A program made the translations under genes and the position numbers. Source: an uncultured Lachnospiraceae bacterium (GTDB lineage: Bacteria; Bacillota; Clostridia; Lachnospirales; Lachnospiraceae). Taken from it: DNA of 6,160 bases. Below, in pieces: positions 1 to 4,424 of the stretch. The notes under the pieces were generated by a model that saw nothing but the letters and a program-made list of their open reading frames with translations, did no database searches and was not told the origin of the DNA. Within the stretch, counting starts at the first letter, position 1; every line of letters starts with the position of its first letter. The stretch covers positions 1 through 6,160 of the forward strand of contig URRQ01000072.1 of assembly GCA_900550235.1 (NCBI GenBank). Reading direction: 5' to 3'.

Positions 1-307
1 AAAAGGGATACGAGGTGGTATCCCCACAATAAGAAGAAAGGGAAAAGGGACACGCAGTGGTACCCCGGAGGTGAGAAAAGGAAGAAAAGGGATACGCAGT
101 GGTATCCCGGAGGTGAGAAAAGGAAGAAAAGGGATACGAGGTGGTATCCCCACAATAAGAAGAAAGGGAAAAGGGACACGCAGTGGTACCCCGGAGGTGA
201 GAAAAGGAAGAAAAGGGATACGCAGTGGTATCCCGGAGGTGAGAAAAGGAAGAAAAGGGATACGAGGTGGTATCCCCACAATAAGAAGAAAGGGAAAAGG
301 GACACGC
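1..307. repeat. 42-bp tandem repeat in a 126-bp higher-order array
   Basis: Units begin at 1, 43, 85, 127, 169, 211 and 253, each 42 bp and each opening with AAAAGGGA; a partial eighth starts at 295 and breaks off at 307. Three unit types follow in the order A-B-C-A-B-C-A-B'. The two complete 126-bp blocks (1-126 and 127-252) are identical, so the larger block was duplicated recently, after the 42-bp units had diverged. There are no variable spacers, so this is not a CRISPR array. The array may continue to the left of the window. Units of types A and C contain the palindrome GGGATAC-N6-GTATCCC. Confidence 0.95.
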
Positions 308-312
308 TATGA
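1..312 (+). CDS. C-terminal end of an unidentified upstream protein made of 14-residue repeats (partial, start outside window)
   Basis: This frame is open from the first base and stops at TGA 310-312, which overlaps the next gene's ATG (309) as ATGA, a usual sign of translational coupling. The visible 103 residues are seven full copies and one partial copy of a 14-residue unit such as KRDTQWYPGGEKRK or KRDTRWYPHNKKKG, very basic with an RDT(Q/R)WYP core. Two things favour this frame over the other open one (codons starting at base 2). First, it ends exactly at the next start codon. Second, the two base changes that separate unit B from unit C are silent here (GAC/GAT for Asp, TAC/TAT for Tyr) but change Thr to Ile in the other frame. 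The function of the protein cannot be told: only its tail is visible. The tail may bind nucleic acid, judging only from its charge. It is also possible that the repeats are non-coding and open by chance, since 42 is a multiple of three. Confidence 0.5.
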   Translation, partial: KRDTRWYPHNKKKGKRDTQWYPGGEKRKKRDTQWYPGGEKRKKRDTRWYPHNKKKGKRDTQWYPGGEKRKKRDTQWYPGGEKRKKRDTRWYPHNKKKGKRDTL

Positions 313-1118
313 CAAATATAAAAGAAGAAGTACAGAAGAATATTAAAGAATTACAGCAGGTCAAGTTAGAATTAGAAGAAAAAATCAAGAATGAACCGGA
401 AGGATCTCTTCGAATAAGCAGGTCGTCAGCAGGGAAACCTAGATATTATCATAAATATATGAATAAGGATAATGAAACAGTGGATTCTTTTACAGGCGAT
501 GAACAATTGGTACAGAAGCTGGTGGAAAAGTCATACTATCATAAGATGTTATCCTGTGTGGAAAAAGAATTACAAGCGTTGAAAAACTTTGAAAAACATT
601 ACTTTCCTGAAAAAAAGACGGATATTTACAGACAACTGTCATCTGAAAGAAAATCCTTTGTTGATGCAATTTATCTGCCAGAAGAATTACGTGCAGAACA
701 ATGGGAAAAGTAGCAGTGGAAAAAATATGACAAGTTCACTGATGGATTACGATTTGAGACAGACAGAGGAGAAATTGTTCGCTCAAAATCAGAAATCATT
801 ATTGCCAATATGCTGAACAAGAAAGCAGATAATCTAAGTTATCGTTATGAAGCAGAGTTGTATCTAAAGAAAGCAAATAGAATTGTACATCCGGATTTTA
901 CAATTCTGAATAAGAAAAGTGGAAAGATATATTACTGGGAACATATTGGAATGTTGGGAAACCAAATATATTCGAATGACTTTGTTAGAAAGGCAAATGA
1001 CTATATAGAAGATGGGATTATACCCGGAAAACAGTTGATTCTTACTTATGAAACAAAGGACGAACCATTAAACATACAAGTGGTGAAAATACTGGTAGAA
1101 GAAATTGTGAAGAGTTGA
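309..1118 (+). pseudogene. PD-(D/E)XK nuclease-like protein interrupted by an in-frame TAG
   Basis: One frame runs from ATG 309 to TGA 1116-1118 and is broken only by TAG at 711-713 (codon 135). Both halves are good protein, and a shared frame on either side of the stop argues for a point mutation, for instance CAG to TAG, not a frameshift. The N-terminal half has an alpha-helical, charged start (about residues 1-30) and a Tyr-rich stretch KPRYYHKYM. The C-terminal half carries RSKSE (Glu162), YRYEAEL (about 178-184), HPDF (Asp196), YYWEHIG (Glu211) and a Lys in the following helix (Lys228). This order resembles PD-(D/E)XK nucleases with a displaced lysine, as in the nuclease domain linked to some SF1 helicases. 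Similar full-length proteins of about 270 residues are, from memory, common in gut clostridia. An internal ATG at 810 could give a 102-residue product, but it would lack the RSKSE glutamate. The start overlaps the upstream repeat frame (ATGA), with only a weak purine-rich ribosome site. No target or partner can be stated. Confidence 0.72.
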
Positions 1119-1173
1119 ATTCTTAAATGGTTATATACCAAAGAAATTATTGATCGGCGCAGAGTGATATATA

Positions 1174-1182
1174 TGATATAAT
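1174..1182 (+). promoter_or_regulatory. Candidate extended -10 promoter
   Basis: TGATATAAT gives a perfect TATAAT (1177-1182) with a TGN extension, and it lies in an AT-rich stretch after the broken nuclease gene. No convincing -35 box stands 16-18 bp upstream; TTGATC at 1150-1155 is too far away (21 bp). The predicted start near 1189 would send transcription into the folded element at 1213-1371. There is no protein gene on this strand for more than 2 kb after it, so any product is likely an RNA. Confidence 0.4.
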
Positions 1183-1212
1183 TCTTTTGGGTGAAAAATT
1201 GTAAAGGAAAGA

Positions 1213-1371
1213 TTTATCTCAGTCGAGAAGACTCCCACATCTTTCAGGTGGTGAGTAATAACAAATTTGTCTCAGTGGGAGTCCAATCTCCGACTGAGAT
1301 AAACGTTCCGCGAGGATGCGCAGTGATTCTGTAATGAATTTGTCAGCTTATGCTGACCAGAATCACGCACC
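1213..1371 (+). ncRNA. Strongly folded element, candidate structured RNA or remnant of a structured mobile element
   Basis: Two compound hairpins stand side by side. The first has an outer stem, 1213-1225 with 1291-1303 (13 perfect pairs), extended by three pairs past one bulged base. A second stem of nine pairs follows, 1230-1238 with 1275-1283. Inside is a junction with a small hairpin at 1239-1249 and a short stem 1252-1255 with 1271-1274 that encloses the palindrome ACAAATTTGT (1261-1270). The second compound hairpin has nine perfect pairs, 1323-1331 with 1358-1366, and an inner six-pair hairpin with a TTAT loop, 1342-1347 with 1352-1357. No open frame of note covers it on the plus strand. 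The pairing is far beyond a simple terminator, and no T-tract follows. I do not recognise the family. Candidates are the guide-type RNA or end hairpins of an IS200/IS605-like element, a palindrome-rich non-autonomous element, or a free-standing small RNA. The strand is chosen from the candidate promoter upstream and is uncertain. Confidence 0.5.
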
Positions 1372-1376
1372 AAGTC

Positions 1377-1396
1377 GAGACCGTTTGAGACCGTTT
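1377..1396. repeat. Tandem direct repeat of GAGACCGTTT
   Basis: Two exact 10-bp copies, 1377-1386 and 1387-1396, stand directly next to each other at the junction between the folded element and the left end of the insertion sequence. The second copy may form the outer end of the IS256-type element. The repeat may be chance, a slippage product or part of the ncRNA end. Confidence 0.6.
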
Positions 1397-1401
1397 CAAG
1401 T

Positions 1402-1432
1402 TTTGTGTAAACGTTAAAAACTGATATAAGAT
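1402..1432 (+). repeat. Left terminal inverted repeat of the IS256-type element (core)
   Basis: It pairs with 2824-2853 as an inverted repeat: 26 of 31 positions match, with one gap. Identical blocks are TTTGTGTAAAC, AAACTGAT and TAAGAT. Conservation is weaker between this core and the outer border near 1387. Like the right end it holds a promoter-like TTGTGT/TAAGAT pair, here facing inward on the plus strand, antisense to the transposase. Confidence 0.8.
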
Positions 1433-1448
1433 TTATGAATAGTTACAA

Positions 1449-1482
1449 ATGGGCAGAGCCGATTTTCCGGGTTTCTGCCCAT
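1449..1482. other. Hairpin inside the insertion sequence
   Basis: A nine-pair perfect stem (ATGGGCAGA at 1449-1457 with TCTGCCCAT at 1474-1482) has a small inner CCG/CGG stem. It lies between the left terminal repeat and the transposase stop codon. It may stop transcripts entering from the left flank, or stop the transposase message. No good T-tract follows on either strand, so a terminator role is only a possibility. Confidence 0.45.
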
Positions 1483-1519
1483 ATCTGCATTATACAGGAG
1501 CTTTTTTGCATGTCAATAA

Positions 1520-1551
1520 AACCTGCCTAAAACAAGCTGGTTTTACAGGTT
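1520..1551 (-). terminator. Hairpin just after the transposase stop codon, possible terminator
   Basis: AACCTG (1520-1525) pairs with CAGGTT (1546-1551), and TAAAAC (1528-1533) with GTTTTA (1540-1545), giving 12 pairs with a two-base bulge and a six-base loop. On the minus strand it begins 8 bases after the transposase TGA (1560-1562). The run of T that follows is short, so this may be a weak terminator or a message-protecting 3' hairpin. Confidence 0.4.
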
Positions 1552-1559
1552 GCGTCCAA

Positions 1560-2795
1560 TCAGGCGTTCTTCAAAATAGATTTCCAGCTGAGAATGAATC
1601 TGTCCCAATCCTGCCGGTGACCGGTCCATTTTTTCGTGATATCCATGGTTGCCAGGTATAACATTTTCAAAAGGCTGTCATCTGATGGAAAAACCGTTTT
1701 GCTTTTGGTCACTTTCCTGAGCTGGCGGTTGAATCCTTCAATGGCATTTGTGGTATAAATCAACCGTCTTACTGCCTCCGGATATTTGAAATAAGTGGAC
1801 AGGGTTGCCCAGTTATCATGCCAGGATTTATAGATTTTTGGGTACTTGGAATCCCATTTATCCTTGAACAGTTCCAGTTCATTTAAAGCGGTTTCTTCCG
1901 TCGGAGCTGCATATACAAGCTTCAGATCAGCCATCAGTTTTTTGATGTCTTTGTATAAAACAAACTTCGTTGAATTGCGGATCTGATGGATGATACACTG
2001 CTGGATCTCTGTTTTTGGATAAACAGCCTCGATTGCCTGTGGAAATCCATTTAAACCATCAACGCATGCAATCAGGATATCCTCAACGCCTCTGTTTTTT
2101 AATCCATTCATGATAGAAAGCCAGAACTTTGCACTTTCGTTTTCTCCAACATACATTCCAAGAACATCTTTTTTCCCATTCATGTCGATACCAAGGGCAA
2201 TGTAAACCGCACGTTTTACAATACGTCCTTCACTGCGGACATGATAGTGAATTGCATCCATAAATACTACAGCATACACTTCTTCCAGAGGGCGTTCCTG
2301 CCACTCTTTTACAATCGGCAGGATTTTATCTGTGATCCTGCTGATTGTGCTGTCAGAAATATCAATATCGTATAATTCACGCATGTGGGATTCAATGTCT
2401 CCAGTTGTCATTCCCTTGGCATACATGGAAAGTATTTTTTCTTCCATGTCCTGAGTTACGGTATTTTGATATTTTTTAATCAGCCGTGGTTCATAATCAC
2501 CGTTACGATCCCTTGGGATCGCCACATCCATATCTCCATAACTGGTGTGCATGATTTTGCTGGAATGTCCATTTCTGCTATTGTCTGTTTCTTTGTTTCG
2601 GTAGTCATACTTGGAATATCCTAATTCCTCATCCAGTTCTTCATCCAGAGCACCTTCCAAAAGGACAGACATCATGTCACGCATGATGCTATTTACATCG
2701 GTGCCATCTTTGATGCTGATATCATTATTTTTCAGATAGTCACGCATCATTTCTCTCATTGCTGCTTTTTGTGGGCTGTCTTTTCTTCTTGCCAT
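1560..2795 (-). CDS. IS256-family transposase (DDE, mutator type), full length
   Basis: A 411-residue transposase, the usual size for the family, that cuts and joins DNA at the element ends with a DDE catalytic site. From the chosen start the acidic triad is Asp180 (in VVFMDAIHYH), Asp246 (ACVDGLNGFPQAI) and Glu353 (TTNAIEGFNRQLRK). The C/H motif QQCIIHQIRNS lies between the second Asp and the Glu, as expected. The N-terminal part (about 1-100) holds the DNA-binding region with the acidic LDEELDEELGYSKYDY stretch typical of the family. The start is taken at ATG 2795 because GGAGG (2804-2808) stands eight bases before it. A longer reading from a TTG at 2810 would use the ribosome site itself as codons and is unlikely. 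No frameshift or stop is seen and all catalytic residues are present, so the enzyme is probably active. Expression appears restrained by a hairpin over the ribosome site. Confidence 0.95.
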   Translation of the reverse strand: MARRKDSPQKAAMREMMRDYLKNNDISIKDGTDVNSIMRDMMSVLLEGALDEELDEELGYSKYDYRNKETDNSRNGHSSKIMHTSYGDMDVAIPRDRNGDYEPRLIKKYQNTVTQDMEEKILSMYAKGMTTGDIESHMRELYDIDISDSTISRITDKILPIVKEWQERPLEEVYAVVFMDAIHYHVRSEGRIVKRAVYIALGIDMNGKKDVLGMYVGENESAKFWLSIMNGLKNRGVEDILIACVDGLNGFPQAIEAVYPKTEIQQCIIHQIRNSTKFVLYKDIKKLMADLKLVYAAPTEETALNELELFKDKWDSKYPKIYKSWHDNWATLSTYFKYPEAVRRLIYTTNAIEGFNRQLRKVTKSKTVFPSDDSLLKMLYLATMDITKKWTGHRQDWDRFILSWKSILKNA

Positions 2796-2803
2796 AAAAA
2801 TAA

Positions 2804-2843
2804 CCTCCAAACTGAGTAATTTTATCTTACATCAGTTTGGAGG
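2804..2843 (-). promoter_or_regulatory. Hairpin that hides the transposase ribosome binding site
   Basis: CCTCCAAACTGA (2804-2815) and TCAGTTTGGAGG (2832-2843) are a perfect 12-bp inverted repeat with a 16-base spacer. On the minus-strand RNA the downstream arm holds the GGAGG ribosome site of the transposase, and the upstream arm lies within the terminal repeat. RNA that enters from outside the element would fold and hide the site. RNA begun at the internal promoter (start near 2817) would lack the upstream arm and be translated. This matches the read-through protection known from IS10 and IS50; its operation here is inferred. Confidence 0.6.
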
Positions 2844-2853
2844 TTTACACAAA
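2824..2853 (-). repeat. Right terminal inverted repeat of the IS256-type element, with overlapping transposase promoter
   Basis: This is the partner of 1402-1432 (26 of 31 positions alike with one gap). On the minus strand it contains TTGTGT (2852-2847) and TAAGAT (2829-2824) separated by 17 bp, a weak sigma-A type promoter for the transposase that lies inside the transposase binding region. Transposase binding would therefore be expected to lower its own transcription, which is an inference. Confidence 0.7.
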
Positions 2854-2878
2854 CTCTGGGATGCTCCCGTTAATTTGC

Positions 2879-2916
2879 AAGCGAAAAGAGAAAATATTGC
2901 TAATCTCTTCTCGCTT
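2879..2916 (-). terminator. Hairpin between the IS and the PP-loop gene, possible terminator
   Basis: AAGCGA-A-AAGAGA (2879-2891) pairs with TCTCTT-C-TCGCTT (2904-2916): 12 pairs, one A/C mismatch and a 12-base loop. It lies 20 bases after the stop codon of the minus-strand gene (TAG at 2938-2936), so it fits the end of that transcript. The bases after the stem on the minus strand (GCAAATTAAC) are not a good T-tract, so strength is doubtful. Confidence 0.45.
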
Positions 2917-2935
2917 ATACTTGCTTGCATAGTTA

Positions 2936-3937
2936 CTATACAACTATATCAAACTGAATCATCATGCCACCAAAATTGTCGATAAAATAGGCATATTGCT
3001 TTGGATGAGTTCCTTTCAATTTTTGATAACGATTGGATTCAGGAGCTTCAAGGTGAACTCCGAACCCACAAAACATACAACCGTTTCTTGTATAACCCAT
3101 ATTGTATAAATCTGGTATTTTAACATTATATTTTTCAATATATTCATTGATATCATCATCAGTCCAAAAAGAGAGAGGCTTACATTGGTTGTCTTTAAAT
3201 TTATAAAAAACATTACAGCCATACTCAAGCCATGCCTTTTCACGTTGGTAGCTTTCGGATGCCAAAATTCCTAATATAACACATTTCATCCCTAATTCTT
3301 TTGCTTTTCGGCGAAGTGGCTCCTTTTTTAGTTTGTCGCAACACTTATCAGAAATAGGTAACTCCATATATTCTTGATATTTCTTGAAGTTGCGTTCTAT
3401 GTAATCGATAGAGTTTTGCTTAGTACGAGGCGTTTTTGCGTGTTGATATGTTCTGATGGCGTTAGAAACGCGTTTGGAGAACATAGGATACCCATAGTAC
3501 TCTACTACTTTTTTGAAATTCCACATTTCTCCCTTAGAATCTATAGGATAGACAATCATGATATTGGTATGGTTTTCTTTAATTTCCCATTGGATGTGTT
3601 TTAAGGTTTCAGGATATTCATTAGTGGTATTTGCAAATAAATGTAATATGTTAGGGTACAATTGTTTAGTAATATGAGATAACACGGTAGAGTCTTTTCC
3701 ACCTGAATAAGATATGTAGCAGTGGTCTTCTCCAAATGTTCTAACAGCTTGATTAATAAGAAACTTTGTCTGAATTATTTTAGCTTCAAGAGGCATAGAA
3801 CGCAATGAAGCTAAGGTGTCACGTCTGTAAGAGAGATATTGAGTGCGCTCTTCTCCACATTTTTTGCAGTACCTGGAATCACGACTATAATGCATGTTTT
3901 CATCGTACTCTTCATTGCATATTTTACAAATAAACAT
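2936..3937 (-). CDS. Zinc-ribbon plus PP-loop ATP pyrophosphatase (PAPS-reductase-like), divergent from the dnd operon
   Basis: A 333-residue cytoplasmic protein. The start is ATG 3937, with GGAGG at 3951-3947 nine bases upstream; a longer reading from 4000 would run into the promoter and is rejected. Residues 1-30 form a zinc ribbon (Cys4, Cys7, Cys24, Cys27). The PP-loop SGGKDST at 78-84 is the ATP-binding signature of the PAPS reductase/adenylate-transferring family. Further signs are KCC (Cys199, Cys200), LGILASES (about 222-229), LSFWTDDDINEYI and NGCMFCGFG (Cys287, Cys290). The four cysteines after the PP-loop could hold an Fe-S cluster, as in assimilatory reductases and DndC. The C-terminal end has GTHPKQYAYF. 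Family members occur in prophages and defence islands with unknown substrate. It shares a control region with the dnd genes, so a role in sulfur supply or in another DNA or tRNA sulfur chemistry is possible. It is not DndC itself, which lies opposite, and it should not be taken for a true CysH. Confidence 0.85.
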   Translation of the reverse strand: MFICKICNEEYDENMHYSRDSRYCKKCGEERTQYLSYRRDTLASLRSMPLEAKIIQTKFLINQAVRTFGEDHCYISYSGGKDSTVLSHITKQLYPNILHLFANTTNEYPETLKHIQWEIKENHTNIMIVYPIDSKGEMWNFKKVVEYYGYPMFSKRVSNAIRTYQHAKTPRTKQNSIDYIERNFKKYQEYMELPISDKCCDKLKKEPLRRKAKELGMKCVILGILASESYQREKAWLEYGCNVFYKFKDNQCKPLSFWTDDDINEYIEKYNVKIPDLYNMGYTRNGCMFCGFGVHLEAPESNRYQKLKGTHPKQYAYFIDNFGGMMIQFDIVV

Positions 3938-3965
3938 TGTTTTAATCCTCCATTCCTGTTTTTGA

Positions 3966-4013
3966 ACTAACAAAATCTTTGTATTTTTATTATAATACAA
4001 AGATTTTGTTAGT
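3966..4013. promoter_or_regulatory. Perfect 20-bp inverted repeat, likely operator for the XRE regulator
   Basis: The arms 3966-3985 and 3994-4013 are perfectly complementary with an eight-base spacer. Each arm contains its own dyad: ACAAAATCTTTGT (3970-3982) and ACAAAGATTTTGT (3997-4009), centres 27 bp apart, both ACAAA-N3-TTTGT. The two dyads cover the predicted start point and the spacer between the boxes of the minus-strand promoter, as expected for repression. A looser copy, ACAAAATTTTATTGT at 4027-4041, overlaps the -35 box of the plus promoter. An XRE dimer encoded next door (4092) is the natural ligand. As the hairpin lies upstream of both genes it is not a terminator for either. Confidence 0.7.
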
Positions 4014-4016
4014 CAA
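3989..4016 (-). promoter_or_regulatory. Strong sigma-A promoter of the PP-loop gene
   Basis: On the minus strand TTGACT (4016-4011) and TATAAT (3994-3989) stand 16 bp apart, close to consensus. Transcription would begin near 3982 and give a leader of about 45 bases before ATG 3937. The inverted-repeat operator covers this promoter almost completely, so it is probably strong but repressible. Confidence 0.75.
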
Positions 4017-4037
4017 GACCTAAAATACAAAATTTTA

Positions 4038-4066
4038 TTGTGAAAAAAGCTTAATTATAGTACAAT
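4038..4066 (+). promoter_or_regulatory. Promoter of the xre-dndC-dndD operon
   Basis: TTGTGA (4038-4043) and TACAAT (4061-4066) are 17 bp apart. The predicted start near 4073 leaves a leader of about 19 bases with AGGTGG (4079-4084) seven bases before ATG 4092. The -35 overlaps a loose copy of the operator dyad (4027-4041), suggesting autoregulation. Confidence 0.65.
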
Positions 4067-4091
4067 AAAAAATTGGAAAGGTGGCATTTCT

Positions 4092-4424
4092 ATGGAAATT
4101 GGAAGCAGATTATCTGAATTAAGAAAGAAATATGGATATACACAAAAACAATTAGCAGAGGCTCTCAATTTGTCTCAACAAAGAGTGAGTAACATAGAAA
4201 GGAATACCACGGCACCAGATGTGGAATTTCTACATGGTGCAGCTGATTTATACAAGATTTCTTTAGATGAACTTATTGGTAGAAGAACACTTATCACTGA
4301 GGAAAGCAGCTATGAACAGCAGATATTAAATGTCGTTGAAACTATGGACGACACAAAAAAAGAGCTGAGCTTGCGTTTATTAAACGAAGTGGCTCAACAA
4401 AGAGGTGATAAAGATGGCGAATAG
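4092..4424 (+). CDS. XRE-family helix-turn-helix regulator, first gene of the dnd operon
   Basis: A 110-residue DNA-binding protein. Residues 6-63 form a classic HTH_3/XRE domain: RLSELRKKYGYTQKQLAEAL, then the recognition helix around SQQRVSNIE (28-36), then the typical end LYKISLDELIGR. The C-terminal 45 residues are charged and helical and probably make the dimer; no peptidase or membrane part is seen. The start has a good ribosome site (AGGTGG, seven-base spacing). The stop TAG overlaps the start of dndC by 11 bases, so the two are translationally coupled and the regulator belongs to the operon. Its likely sites are the dyads at 3970-3982, 3997-4009 and 4027-4041. It takes the position where many dnd loci carry dndB, which in those loci acts as the repressor; a replacement of that role is an inference. 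A general phage-type repressor function cannot be excluded. Confidence 0.88.
   Translation: MEIGSRLSELRKKYGYTQKQLAEALNLSQQRVSNIERNTTAPDVEFLHGAADLYKISLDELIGRRTLITEESSYEQQILNVVETMDDTKKELSLRLLNEVAQQRGDKDGE

Larger units (their letters stand above)
1387..2868 (-). mobile_element. IS256-family insertion sequence, about 1.48 kb
   Basis: The element has matching inverted ends around a single IS256-type transposase gene on the minus strand. The inner ends are clear: TTTGTGTAAAC at 1402-1412 and its complement at 2843-2853, each followed inward by AAACTGAT-N-TAAGAT. The outermost bases are weaker. Counting 26 bases outward from the last base of each core gives 1387 (GAGACC...) and 2868 (...GCTCCC, reading GGGAGC from outside), with only partial matching. 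I could not find a convincing 8-9 bp target duplication at these limits, so the outer borders may be off by some bases. The insertion lies between the folded element and the 3' end of the minus-strand PP-loop gene, and interrupts no recognisable protein gene. Confidence 0.8.

Noticed and set aside
1..307. CRISPR array
   Set aside because: The units abut with a fixed 42-bp period, have no unique spacers, and the 126-bp blocks are identical.
71..346. Basic repeat ORF starting at GTG 71 (RKGRKGIRSGIPEV repeats)
   Set aside because: The frame is open only because 42 is divisible by three. It overlaps the nuclease gene start by 38 bases, and unit differences change amino acids in it while being silent in frame 1.
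589..816. Small ORF inside the broken nuclease gene
   Set aside because: It is a shadow in another frame, without a ribosome site, ending after the reading frame of the real gene continues.
309..1118. Recoded TAG (phage-type code or pyrrolysine)
   Set aside because: Neighbouring genes (4092-4424 and 2936-3937) use TAG as a normal stop, and no tRNA for recoding is visible.
1449..1661. Plus-strand ORF across the end of the IS
   Set aside because: Its first part is the IS hairpin and its second part is antisense to the transposase; no ribosome site or family likeness.
3938..4000. N-terminal extension of the minus-strand PP-loop protein
   Set aside because: It would be encoded by the operator and ribosome site region; ATG 3937 has a proper GGAGG and begins the zinc ribbon directly.
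3966..4013. Inverted repeat as a bidirectional terminator
   Set aside because: It stands upstream of both genes, overlaps promoter boxes, and has AT-rich arms with inner dyads typical of an operator.
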